64,000 nucleotides of DNA from Pelecanus crispus. Taxonomy: Eukaryota > Chordata > Aves > Pelecaniformes > Pelecanidae. The notes below the pieces were generated by a model. The model did not search any database and had not been told where the DNA came from. It saw only the letters and a program-made list of their open reading frames with translations. The stretch's first letter is position 1; every line of letters starts with the position of its first letter. This document shows positions 48,791 to 61,561 of the stretch, piece after piece. The position numbers and the translations under genes were made by a program. The stretch spans positions 8,707,897 to 8,771,896 of the forward strand of contig NC_134652.1 of the NCBI RefSeq assembly GCF_030463565.1, given 5' to 3'.

Positions 48791-51046
48791 GTGATGTAAT
48801 TCTATTGTATTGCAAAACTTGCATAGAAAGATGTTCATTAATACGGTTTAAGATTTGTAACATTTTTAAACATGAGAGTAACAGTTAAGCCCATGGAAAA
48901 ATCTTGTAGTGAATACTTGGGCAAAATTACTATCTATAGACCCATGTCCTAAATTACTCTTGCAGATATCCATCCCCGGGGTTTAAAATTCTACTTCCCA
49001 TCAGTAAAATGAGCAGGACATAGCCCAAAGGCAGAAAAAACTTTTGCCTCATAAGGAACAAAGATGGGAATTTTCTGCTATTTTTAGTAGCTTTCATGTA
49101 ATATATAAAAATAATGATTAAAAAAGTGAACAGGCTTATCTCTAGGATTGCTTCTTACATTTCTGAATCTAAACTTCTGGGGTTTTTTATTGATTCCCTG
49201 ATGTTTAAAGTTGCAAAGGCAATAATGTAAGATTGCTTGGGATATCACTGTAAAATCCTTGACATAGATTTTAAATTTCTTGCATGCATTCATTAAGCTG
49301 AAAACACTGAATGTTACTGGTAGCAATTTAGATGTCACTGTTGACTATTCACTGTTGATTAGCTATCTTTCAGTTTTTACTTTTGTGGGATGATAGCATG
49401 AAGACTGCATAACTTCATGCAAGTGCCATCTTACTTGACAGCAGGATTGGGTACTGGTAAACAGTCCTGGCAGCTAAGTTCAGTCTTCTTACGAATAAAT
49501 GGAAAGAGGGAGATTCTGACTTAGGTGTCCTTCATCCTTAATCTTCCTGGGGACAGCCAGCTCAGATACCTAAGGCCCCCTCCTCTCTCCAGAAGGGTCG
49601 CTTGTGTGTAGAACAACAGATTGCACCAGCGTTTAGTGTCTTCACGTTTGAACCTGTATGAAGTGTGCAGCCATCATGTTGCTAGGACCCAATCGTGAGT
49701 GGGCTGAGTACGCGCACTTTGCCAGCCCACATATGATGCTATAATGCTAGCTTGCTTAATAGGGTTGCACATCAGACAGCAGACTTGGGTCCCGCAGGGA
49801 CAGAAGGCGGAGGTCTACAGGGAGAAGAAACAGGAAGACATGAAGTGGGTGGAAAGAGCAAATCAGGTGTCCGTCACCCTACAATGACTTGTATGGAAAG
49901 GGTAAGTGCTAATAGGTGTTACCAATCCCATACCTTTTCCATACAAACACTTTCACAAGTATGTGTGGTTTTTCCCTATCTCTATCCAATACAGAAACTG
50001 CACAATGTTCCCTTTTCACTTATCTGTCTTTTTATTGAGATCTTCTGCAGCTTGTGGTAATACATTTCTTTTCTTTCTTCTTTTTCTAATATTCACAGTT
50101 AAAGACTTGTACTGTATCTCCAAACCTTTCTGATAGATTCCATAGAGAAGAAAATGATTCAGGGGAAAAATCTTTGAATGCATTTTTTGAAAAATATTAG
50201 GACTAAAGCTACCTTAAAACTCCCTGCAGATTTAATGAGACTGCCTGTTAAATTTTCTGGGTATAGAAGAATAATGTGCTAAACAAAATCCCTGCAATCA
50301 TACCTTGGTTGCCTATCTTTTTTTTTCTTTTAAACTTCAGAATAAATGAAAAATTGATCTGTATGGTCACTGAAACATTAAATTGTCTTATCTGTCACTT
50401 GTTCAACATTGGCTTCTTAAAAGGGAAAACAACAATCACAATCAGCAGTTTCTCAGTGCCTAGAAGAAAATAGAAGCTATAAATGGACAGATGAATTATG
50501 TGCTTCCAGTGGTTTTCAAGGGAAGCATTTACTGAGGGAGAAAATTGTTTTAATCTTATAACAACTAAGGAGTGTAGAGTTTGTAAAAACATGGAACACC
50601 TACACATAAACTTAATTTTTGTTGCATAGGAACATATACAAAGTGGCTTTCAACAAAAATGGTTGGGGAAACAAGCTCTTTCATTGTTTGGTATGCTATT
50701 TTATATCTTTAACAAATCTCTGAAGCACTCGGAAACCTAAACACAGTGGGCTGGTTGAGTGTTCAGCCTTTACAGTATTAAAAAAATTAGGAGTGAATCT
50801 TCTTTTAAAATGGAAATAAGTATACATTTGAGTCATGTGGTGTGTATCCTTTCTTTCCTTCTTTTCCTCCACTCTTTCAAAATAATAGGAGGAAGCTAGA
50901 ATCAAACCCAGACAAAGAGCAGACTCTGCATTCTTGTTTTTCATTTCCCTGTCCTGTGTCTATTTCTAGATGTTGCTAAGGATCCATTGAACCGAAATAC
51001 AGAATTGCAAACCTTCCAGTAGGAGGCATGGATATCCTCTTTCTTT

Positions 51047-51058
51047 GATTAATTAATC
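51047..51058. promoter_or_regulatory. Palindromic paired-homeodomain-type site
   Basis: GATTAATTAATC is a perfect 12-bp palindrome of two inverted GATTA/TAATC cores, followed by CTGGCCATTAAAGC. Bicoid/OTX-type homeodomains prefer TAATCC, which is present at 51054-51059. A chance occurrence is possible. Confidence 0.25.
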
Positions 51059-51793
51059 CTGGCCATTAAAGCACCCTCTCCATCCTTTTTTTCCTCTTGT
51101 CCAGCTGTTTCACATTCAATAGCAGAATGAAACGGAATACATTTTGGGGAGGGAAAAAATCTGAAAGCTTTCAAGAATGAAAGTTTGCGTTCTCTCTTGG
51201 AAAAATTAAGTAAATAAAGTACTGCACATCCAAAATAACCTAGATGATCAGTTAGTAAAGACAGAAATGTAATATCTGAATCCTTTGTTATGATGGGAAG
51301 GTAGTAAGAATCATAATCTTATCCTTAAAATTAAGCTGGTTTTTGACTGCAAATCTAGAAGCCAGGTAAGGCTAAATAGAGGTACCCCTTCTATCACCAT
51401 TTTAAAATACTGCCTAGTGTAATAATGAAATTTTCTTACGGCTGCCCTCTGTGCTGGTGTGGGAGAACTGCTTAACCTACTAGACGTACTGGGGGAGAGG
51501 GGAGGAAGAGGAGAGAAGATTGTTGAGGACTGGGAAGTGACGGTGTTCCTTTGGTTTTAATTCCAATGTGTGCAGAGCAGGGGACACAAAGGGAATACAT
51601 ATATAAATACAAATATACAAATCTACATATATATAATACAAATACATAAAACATTGAGTTTTGCACAAGATGACTTATCTGCCAAACATTTCCAATAACA
51701 TTTTCCCTCCTACGTGGAGGCATGTGGATGTACTACTCAAAGGTGGACTGGAAGTGTAGATCCCATTCCTTCTTCCGCTGTTTTTAAATAGAT

Positions 51794-51831
51794 GTGTAAG
51801 ATCAACTATTGGGTGTAAGATCAACTATTGG
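51794..51831. repeat. Perfect 19-bp tandem duplication
   Basis: GTGTAAGATCAACTATTGG occurs twice head to tail (51794-51812 and 51813-51831) without a mismatch, so it is probably a recent replication-slippage event. Confidence 0.95.
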
Positions 51832-54800
51832 TAGAGCTGTGAGCAAAACCTAAGAAAGAAGTAGTGAACTGGTGGGAATGTTTTTAGAAGGGGAGTTTTG
51901 TTCTGGAGAATGCACTTCCACTAGTACAATCACTTTGCAGACTGAGTTCAGTTCCTTAAGGGTTAGTGAAATAACTAGCAAAAGCTGCTTGTAGTTGGTG
52001 GTAGCACATGTGAAAGTATTTGCATTTTTCCAAAGGCAGTGAGTGGAATACTATGGGTGAAATGTGGCAAATAAAATCAAGGAGGTATAGGAACAGGAAA
52101 GCTCAAGTTCTTGGGTGGAAACTGATAACTGGGGAGTTAGACCTCATGCGGAATTTCGATAGCTGTTTTTACTGATGAATGCCTGGGTTCATTTGGCTAT
52201 AGGAAAAAAGAAAAATTATCTGCAGGGGATCATTTTTATTTCACTTCGATCAAAAATAGCAGTCAACAATAGTAGCTGAAGATGCTGCAACTAGAGAGGA
52301 AAACGCTTACAGAAAGCAGATAGATGTGATGTTCTGCAGAACGGTATTGCTGATAGACTGCTATAGAAGCTTAAGCATGGCGTTAACTCATGACTTCTCT
52401 GAATACTCATACAGTTTTCTCACACACTGCAGAGGGGAGTTATTGATACCTATGTGTCTTTGAAACATACTTTGAATTCTTGAAGTATTTCACTATTTTC
52501 ATTTTCATATCTTTTCTATGACACATTGCCACTGCTTACTACCTTATGATGGATAGCAAAACTTAAACATTCCATTTAAAAGGTTTTAGCATGAATTAGT
52601 ACTTTAAGTTTTAAACACAATGTCTGCTTGGGACTTACCCACTGTCACATACAAAATAACATTACAATTTTAATTGTGTTTGATTACTTGGGATAGGGTG
52701 GACTGTATATTGTTTCTTATGGTTTTTGTGTTTGCACCTCTAGATGTAATGAAATAAAAAAAATGTGCAGAGAAGATTTTCCAGCCTAGCAGATGTTTAG
52801 GGTTCTGTACATGAAGAATAAGTGCAACTGCACATTACTAATACAGAGCCAAGCAATGTAATAGGAATGACTGGTCTTTAAGATCAGAAGTCCTCCTTAC
52901 ATGTAAGGACTATGGGTTTCATGTGTAGTGAAAGATTTAATGCCTTAAAGAACAGATGTCCATGTTCCAACACACATGATACTGTAAACAAATTGTGGTT
53001 GTCAGTGGAGATTCTGCCAAAGGGAGTTCTTCTGTCAAATAAACCATAAGATCCTAATTATTGTAAAGGCACAGCCTATCTATTTTTTTTCCTCAGCCTT
53101 GTTCTACTGGATTGTTTTGGCTGTATTTGTGAGGAAAATTGTTAAAATGTGCTAATTTATTATGCATCTGTTTATGCAGTGCTATTCCTGGTTTTATGGG
53201 AACCTCACAGAGGATTGTGTGCATCAGTGGAAGCCTGCTGTGTCTGTTGGTGTGGTACACAAGATGGTATGGAAGCTCTCTGCATAGAGGTATTTCTCAG
53301 TTTTTGGTCTTCCTTGTCGTAGTTCTAAAGGCGATGAAAAATCAGGCCAGAGAAAGAAATGTTAGGAATAACCCAAATTGTTGTTAAATGCCTGTCAATG
53401 AAATGCAGTGGGAAGGTTGACGATGAGGAAGGGAATTAAACATGTGGAAGAATCGAGAAAATCAGAGCTTGTAAATAACTGCAGCCTTGAGGCTTTTAAT
53501 ATGTTAGTCACTGGCCTTCTCCACTGAGAGCAACTAAAATGTTTACAGTGCTTTTTTGGGGTGGATGACATTTAAAACCTCTGCAATTAAATACTCGCCT
53601 TTTACATTTTAAGTAACTGCATACAAACATGCATTTATGAAATGTAATTTTTGATTGCCACAAAGAGAGACTCGTAAGCAGGCATAAATCAGTTCACAAA
53701 TGTTACCTTCACCATAAGTACTTCCTTATTGCCTTTATATTCTGTAAATCAAGGAGAAAAAAAAAAGATCAGAATTCATGTGGTTGTTTCTATGTCTTCA
53801 AGAGCTGACCAATAATAGCATAAGGGAAAAGGTAGGGTTGACAAAAGGTTTCTTGAGGAAATATCAGCCAGATCTCCAAGTTCTCATCATATCTCTTTGT
53901 CTTGCAGAAATTTCATGAGAAAGCTAAGCCTGTAAATACAGACTTCTTACGTCTCTGGTCTTTAGACATGTGAGATTCCATGTGCTGGGGCACACATTTC
54001 TGTGCAAGGTTAGGTGATAAGCATATGTTCAGTCATTAAAGAGCTGAATCCTGCAGCACATAGCCTTAAGAGGGGAGCATGCCTTCTAGCGGGGCTCCTG
54101 TCAGCACCAGGTCCTGCTAAACAGCACATTCCCCAGCTGCAGTGCCAGTACCATGACCTTTCTTTTGCTCCTTGACCCACACATCAGATGCAGCTGGTCA
54201 GATAATCACAGATCAGACTGACCACCTGCGTGTGATGTGTGGGATCCGAAAGTGGGAGAGAAGCCATGGTACTGCCATATAAAAATGTGCAATGCTGGCA
54301 GTGACAGAGTGTGATACAAAAGAATGAGTCAGTGCATGAGACTTGACAGGTCTGCTTTATAGCACAGCTGGGGATTCACCAGATCCCACAGCATAGGGAG
54401 TGGGAAGGGAAGTGCTCTGTGTGCTGCCAATTCCCCCTCTTTGCAGAACAATCCTTAGAAGTCTGTTTCTGCGTGCATAACTTATCAGCCTACCTAATGA
54501 GATTTGCACCGCAAACGGCACAGCTAAATTTGTCTTACAGATAGTGTGGAAAGCACTTTAGCCTAAGAAAACATGGTTTTTAGCCTCTTCCCCGTTTATT
54601 TCATAGAGAGCTCTTGTTAAGCATTCAGGTTTTGAGTCAATGTTATCAAAGCTACATGTTTTGACAGGTTCTCTCCTGTGTGTGTGTATATGGAAAGGTT
54701 CTTCATGTACCTCCTAAGTTGAGAGATATAATTTGAACAGAGAAAATTATGGTTCATAAAGTGCTCTTGTTAGGTGACATGACTATGCTTAGTCCACTGC

Positions 54801-55305
54801 AGGACAGCCTACACAGAGAAATGCATATTTCCATACAAATTACAGTATACTGCAGCCAAGAGATCAATTAGAATGTCTGCGACCAAGAACTCTCAAGTGT
54901 CTCCATTCAGTCTGCCATTCAAACGAGACGAGAAATGCGTTCAATTGGTGTAAAGAATTTGAACTCTTTCACGGAATGTGTAGAGACTGCTGGAAAGTGG
55001 CATTCCCCGCGGGGTGGGACTTGCAGATTCTGTGAGATCCAGCAGGGAATTTTAAGGGTTCTGTAACCTAACATTTTGTCTCCCGTTGAGAGAAAAATTG
55101 CAGAACCTGCTGAATATTGTGGAAAGAATGAGGATTTTTCATTGGTCAAATATAACCGACTCTGCCAGCTCTATCATGCGTTACATCGGTCAACTTGATC
55201 ATCTTAAATCTATGCTATATTTCATTTGAAAGGAACTCAAAGCACTTTGCAAGCTGTGTTGCAGATACAGCACCAGTGTCTCTGCTGCTGAAATGCAGGT
55301 CTTCT

Positions 55306-55337
55306 GGAATGAAACATCACAGGAATGAAACATCATA
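55306..55337. repeat. 16-bp tandem duplication
   Basis: GGAATGAAACATCACA is followed by a second copy with one C-to-T change. Confidence 0.9.
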
Positions 55338-57654
55338 ACTGTTTAACAATGCACGGTAACAGTTCACAGATCAAGACAGGAAATTCAGGTTTAAAAAACC
55401 CTTGAAAATGTAGAAATGTTTATTTTTAGGGCAGCAGAGTATGATATTGTCTACTCTTTTGATAACTGCCTTGGGATATTCATTTGACCAGAAGTTGTCA
55501 AAAACAGTGTTTAGCAATTCAAAATGCCTACCTTTCATCAAGATGATCCAAGATCCCTCCCTTTGACTAGAGCTGTAAAGTTCAATTCTTACTCAAGTCA
55601 GTGAAAAAGCTCCTATCGCCTTCAATAATACAGAATCAGAAAGCAGTAGAAGACGTGAAAGCTATCCCAGCTTTCACTCAATAAAAATCCTTACCAAATG
55701 AAGTCACTGAAATGTAATAGAATTTAAATGGTAAAAATACCTCTAATAATTATTTCTGTGTAATATAGTTATATGGCAGTTAACAACATTATAAATAGTT
55801 TATACTTAAAATAGTGCGACATTCATATACATTGTAATTTTCTTTAAATAGACCATTCCTATAGTATTTTTTTATTTTCATCACTGAGTGATTTGAAATA
55901 TTTTTTCTCTGTTTTAAGCAAATGTGCTCCTCCCAGCAGTTAGTGAAGCATTTTTTTGATGGCTAGCTTTTCCTCTTCAAAAATATTCTTTGACTGTAGG
56001 GAAGATGTTAAACTTAATAGAACAATTTCTTGTTCTAAAGGTAGTGATTAAAAGAGAACTTTTAATCAGAGGCAGGATTTCTTTCATTCATGATTTTGTT
56101 AAGGATTTCCCCAGGCACAGGGTCGGTAAAGTAAGTCTCACAAGTAGTTGAGAAGGGGCAGAGTTCTCAGGCGTTTCCTTTGGAACTCAGAAGTCCAAAT
56201 TCTCTGATAAGCTTTTTATGTTGGTTACTGTCCCAAAAGTTTCATAATATTTTAGGATGCCTCTTCTTGCTCGTTTTGGTATCTGTTTACAAAAGAGCTA
56301 TTTGTAGTGAAGGCACGACTGCTGGGTATCTGATTTTGAACAGTCTTTTTCATAAGGGACATGGGAGCTCCTTTCTGGTAGAAACTGGCTCAGGTTCAAT
56401 ATTAAATACAGGTTTGCAGCAAGTTCGGCCTGAAATTCCCGGAAGCAATTGGTGTTTAGCAGCTCGGACAGTTGACTAGGGTCAAAATCTTCACTTTTCA
56501 CTCCAGACCTTTTATGCTGCAAAAAACTCCCGGAATCTTAGAAGAGCTGTGGGACGATTTTCTTGGAGAAGTCAGGGGAAGATGGAATGAAAGACTGCCG
56601 AGTGCAGTCTGTGGTGTGCTGGGAGACAGGGCGTAGGAGCCGGCTGCAGTGTGCTGGAGGGCTTAGGAGCAGGCTGCAGGCAGAGTTAGAGAGCACCCCG
56701 ATTCCAGGGAGCGCGGGGGCCCAGGCGGACCGCCGTCCCCCAGAGTTAAGGTATATAGTGAGCACCCAGATTTCCCCAGGAGGCGGTGGCTGCAGGGTGT
56801 CTTAGCTTAGTGTACTCACCTGTCTCCTGCTAGATGTCTGTGCTGCATCCACTGCTGACTTCAGGCTGTCGCACAGTGCCCTGGTTCTTCGCCATCCCCA
56901 CGGCCATCTGCCAGGAGACCCGGTCCTTATACAAAGCAAGAGGACGCCCTCCTCTGGATTGCTGTGTCCAGCTGCATGTGCTTCATGCAGAAAGTGATAC
57001 AGAGAGAGAGACGTCAAAATAAGGGAGGTGGGAAGGATGGTGGTCTTTGAAAGACTTCTTTATAAATTGTATTTTGTGGAACGTAATAGAAAGTGATGTA
57101 GTACAGTGTATGGCATAACATATTGAACAACCTGTGGGATATTCCAGTGTACCTATCCTCTCACTACGAGAGCTAAGGGCTACACTATAAGAAAATTAAA
57201 CTGAATATATAAAGGTAATGTAAATTTGTATATATATAAATTTATGCATATAAATTAGTTTTACAAGTTTATACGTAGGTATATACATAAGTGCCAGAAG
57301 GAAAGCAGATTTGATTTTTTTTATTAACTTTACATCAGAAAAATATTTATTACTACATTCTAGGACATAATGTAATCGCACTAATGACTGAGTCAGGAAG
57401 ACCTTTTTCAATGCACATGTGATAACAAATACCTGGTATGAGCTTTGAATGCTGTCTTCTCCAAGCAAGTTGCTTATTTGAAAGTAATAACTGAGTGTCA
57501 CTTAGAGATGCTGCTGCAATCCTTCTGACTAAAAATAAAGGCAGCCTTTTAAAGCAAGCTGTTGCTTGTTCACTGTGCAGTAACAGCTATGAGTCTGTAC
57601 CTCTGACAACCTACCATGTCAGAGTCAAATTCTTAAAAAGTACCACACCAGTGT

Positions 57655-58656
57655 GATACAGAACACCAGCGGTGTTCCCCAGGGCTCAATTCCAGGGCCA
57701 GTTCTGTTCAATATATTTATCAACGATCTGGATGCAGCAGTGGATTGCACCGTTAGCAAGTTTGCTGATGATACCGAACTGGGAGGTGCTGTTGATTCTC
57801 TTTAGGGACAGGATGCCTTGCAGAGGAATCTAGATAGATTGGAGCATTGGGCAATGATTAATGGGATGAAATTCAACAAGTACAAATGCTGGATTATGCA
57901 CGTAGGACAGAGTAATGCTGGGCACAAGAATAAATTGGGAGAGGAGTGGCTGGAGAGCAGCCCTGCAGAAAGGGATCTGGGGGTGCTGGTTGACAGTAGC
58001 TCAGTATGAGTTAGCAGTGTGCCCTGGCAGCCAAGAGGGCAAACCGCATCCTGGGGTGCATCAAACACAGCATAGCCAGCTGGTCAAGAGAGGTGATGGT
58101 CCCACTGTATTCAGTGTTGGTGCGGCCTCACCTTGAATACTGTGTGCAGTTCTGGGCCCCACAATTTAAGAATGATGTTAAGATCCTTGAATGGATCCAG
58201 AGGAGGGCAGCAAAGCTTGTGAAAGGGCTGGAAGGAATGTCTGATGAGGAGCTGCTAAGGACTCTGGGTTGTCTAGTTTGGAGAAAAGGAGGCTGAGGGG
58301 CAACCTTATTGCTCTCTACAGCTTCCTGAGGAGGGGAAGTGGAGAGGGAGGTGCTGCTCTCTTCTCCCTGGGATTCAGTGATGGGACATGTGGGAATGGT
58401 TCAAAGCTGCGCCAGAGGAGGTTTAGACTGGACATTTGGAAGCATTTCTTTACGGCGAGACAGTGGTCAAACAGTGGCAGGCTTCCTAGAGAGGTGGTGG
58501 ATGCCTCGAGGCTGTCAGTGTCTAAGAGGCATTTGGACAATGCTTTTAATAACATGCTTTAACTTGGTCAGCCCTGAATTGGTCAGGTGGTTGAACTAGA
58601 TGATTGTTTTAGGTCCCTTCCAATTGAAATAGTCTATTTTATTCTGTTCTATTCTA
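57655..58656 (+). mobile_element. CR1 non-LTR retrotransposon, 3' kilobase with broken RT
   Basis: About 1.0 kb in forward orientation. It encodes the C-terminal reverse transcriptase of CR1 ([20 protein letters not shown] from 57671, then FADDTELGG at 57761, the YxDD catalytic box). It continues through NGMKFNKYKCWIMHVG and [16 protein letters not shown] to the 3' UTR and an ATTCTGTTCTATTCTA tail. An in-frame TAG at about 57804, another stop and frame changes make it dead. It is 5'-truncated inside ORF2. CR1 is a retroposon, not a virus. Confidence 0.95.
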
Positions 58657-59262
58657 CCATCCTAGAAAAAGTGCTACCTACGGCTCTTGACTTTCCTGGA
58701 CAGCATTGACTTCCAAGCACTATGAAGCCAAATGGATTTTTTTAAAAACAGGATTAGCTATTAAAAACAAGATTCCAGGGAAGAAAAAGGAATAGTGAGT
58801 TTCTTCTGCCAACTGCTTATCATTGGATTAGCCAGGACCTTGCATGAGTGTTTCAAAGAGAGGAAATGACTGGCCCCATTTGAATGTTATGCTCACGGTA
58901 ATCATAATGCTTTTTTTTCCTGTAGTAGAGTAGGGAAGATGAGGCATGGTCTGACTGTTCTGTATGTTGGAAGATCAATCAGTAGATGCGCTAAGAAGTG
59001 TTTCCTTTGCACTACTTTCCTCTAAATGTAAGATTCTGAAGAGCTTACCTTTTCTAGTGCAGCTCTGTCTAAGACTAGAGGTCTGAGCAAAGCAACAGAA
59101 GTTCATGAGAGGTTTTCAGTATGTGGGCCTATTAGGATCCATAGCTGAATACTTAGGGTTAAGACAGCAAGTTATTATTAGAAGATAAAGGATAGAAAGC
59201 CATTTACTCTTCCTCAAGTCAGAGAAGCAACTGAACATGAGATCAATAAAGTTATGTGCATA

Positions 59263-59289
59263 AACACACACACACACATATATATATAA
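59263..59289. repeat. (CA)n(TA)n microsatellite
   Basis: About eight CA units run directly into about five TA units. Confidence 0.9.
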
Positions 59290-61403
59290 AATAATGCAGT
59301 TATTCCAAGAACCCTTTTGGATTAATTAAAGAAAATGGAAGGGTGGCAGTGGTCTACATTAGAAACAGTCCACTATTCAAGTAAAGCGAACAAAATACAG
59401 TTCATTTCAAATAATGTTATTGAACATTTTTTAACTCCTCTAATTTGAAGAGGGAATCGCATTATTTGTTTCCTTTTTTGTAATAAACTTTCAATAAATA
59501 CCCTGCAAGCATAAAATTAGTACATTATTAACATAATAGAAATTAAAGCTATGAAAGATCTGTGGAAACATCCTAGCAGTATTGCATCTGTGTACCTGAA
59601 ATAATGTCGTTGACACACTGAACCACACGATGGCAGTGTACTGTTGGGTAAAGACAAGGAGTCTGCTAAACTAGGCTGAAAACCAGCTTCCCAGATGATA
59701 CTTTTACCTACTGTTACAGAAACTTTTGTCTTTTAGGGTCATCGAATCCTAATTTTAGCACAAGAAGGATTTTCCCAAGGATCTGGTTAAATATATCCAC
59801 AAAGAAGCTCTTTGAAAAACAACACAAACTTCTTTCCAATAAACCCTAGAGCGTGAGAGTAAGTTGAAGAAGTTATGGCTTCTTCTTGATTCCAGACTCC
59901 ATGACCTTGTGAACAGTAGATCATCTTTGGATGCTAAATATAACTCCATGTTTCCACTCCTGCTGAAGGCAATGTTAAAACCGTTCTTGTATTTAGTGAG
60001 AATTGGATTAGCCTTATAATTAAGGACAGCAAAGATCACAATTCTAATGTGTTTTGTAAGAAGCACCACAGAATGGCCTTTGAAAGGTCACTTGGAAAAG
60101 TCTGGGTCAATGCATGTGACTCTTTCAAAAGCTGGGCACTCCGGTTTCATCAGTGGCTGGTGCCTCTCTTGAGGTGGAGAAAGAGGCAGCAATTAACTCA
60201 CTGACAGATAAGGAGAAATGGAGTGTCTGGGTGCTTGGAGTCTGATCTTTCCTCAGTGTCAGTTAGTGATAACTGCTAAACTGAGCATTTCTGGGAAGCT
60301 AAGTTTTTGTACGTGACCTTTTGCCTTGGTCATTAACTGCCAAGTCAAGCACCCTCTGCATTGGTCCTGGCTATTCCTATAAGGTGAAAGAATGATACCA
60401 CAAAATTGGTCTGTCCCATTTATTTATTTGTTCTAAAATATTCCTATCCATAATCCACAGCATAGTTTCAAAACAATTGCAAATCAAAGTAAGCAAAAAG
60501 TGTGGCATGGTTTTAAATGGGAGACAGCCCATCCCTCCCAGCTCACATTTGTTGAAATTTAACTTTTTTCCAAGGTATAAGGAAGGAGAGTCACAGTATG
60601 GTTTGATAGTCAGTTGAGTTCTGGTAGATTAGGGGCAAAACAAATTCCAGAATTAGGACTCTCCCTTCCCCCTTCTGTTAGCTTAAGGCCTGCTGAGTCT
60701 TAGCTGTTACACAGCTAGGTGAGAGGGGCTGTTTCTGAGGAAACCAAACTGGTTGTTTTGGCTGAGATTTCAAAGGCGGGTAAAATGTTTGAGCTTTATA
60801 GCCTGTTGGGTTTTGGACCCTAGCTTTCTTTAGGAGCCATAGAAAAATCCCAGCTTTGTGGTTTTACAGACATTAATGTAAACACAGACATTAATCAAAG
60901 AACTTGCACAGGTGCCATCAATATTAGCTGTATGTGCAATATCTTACAGTGAACACCAGCTGATTTCCAGCCAGTGGGATATCAGCTGTGCAGCAGAACA
61001 GTTCATAAAGTTGGTGAGCTGCTTGGGCCATGCCTTTTCCTGAGAGTGCCTTAGGGACAGGCCGCTGGCTGGGTGAACAGCTGACAGCAGCAGCCCACTT
61101 CTATCTGCCGTTATTTCCTAGGTGACACTCCACTATTTCATAAGATGCATGACAGGTAAGCTCAGGGTGTTCCAGAAAAAATGGTTTCGGGAGCAAGCTG
61201 CTGCACTGGAACAATTCATGTGTGCCACAGGTAATTCTGTGCTGGAGCCTGAGGGATATTTAAGAAACCTAACAGCCAGAAACAAGTTGAGTGAAGTGCT
61301 TAGGGAGTGTCACCAGTGCCCTGCTGCCATCTGTCCCAAACTCTGCAAATACAGATGTAGAGCAGCTTCAGGCAGGCTCAGTTCCCATGGACAATTACAG
61401 ATC

Positions 61404-61561
61404 TGTGCAGGTGCAATGAAACCAGAACTTCCTAGAAGCATGGACATGCTGTATGATTAGCTACAGTGTGCCAGGAGTGTGTGCCAGTGTGCAGGTGCAA
61501 TGAAACCAGAACTTCCTAGAAGCATGGACATGCTGTATGATTAGCTACAGTGTGCCAGGAG
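61404..61561. repeat. 84-bp period tandem duplication, two copies
   Basis: Copy 1 spans 61404-61477 with a 10-bp spacer (TGTGTGCCAG), and copy 2 spans 61488-61561. The 74-bp units appear identical by eye, both starting TGTGCAGGTGCAATG and ending GTGTGCCAGGAG. The perfect identity implies a recent duplication, or an assembly artefact. Confidence 0.92.

Larger units (their letters stand above)
44736..57654. other. Non-coding interval
   Basis: 12.9 kb, mainly unique AT-rich sequence. It holds candidate regulatory clusters near 48.0-48.8 kb and 51.05 kb, small tandem duplications at 51794 and 55306, and a GC-rich patch at about 56.56-56.80 kb with imperfect internal repeats (AGGAGC.GGCTGCAG). 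No exon or RNA gene was recognised. Confidence 0.65.

Noticed and set aside
57818-58599. Several ORFs that might suggest a gene at 57.8-58.6 kb
   Set aside because: They are pieces of a dead, 5'-truncated CR1 retrotransposon (RT motif GVPQGS, FADD box and CR1 3' tail).
61122-61460. 112-codon ORF near the tandem duplication
   Set aside because: It has no motif, overlaps repeated sequence and has no splice context.
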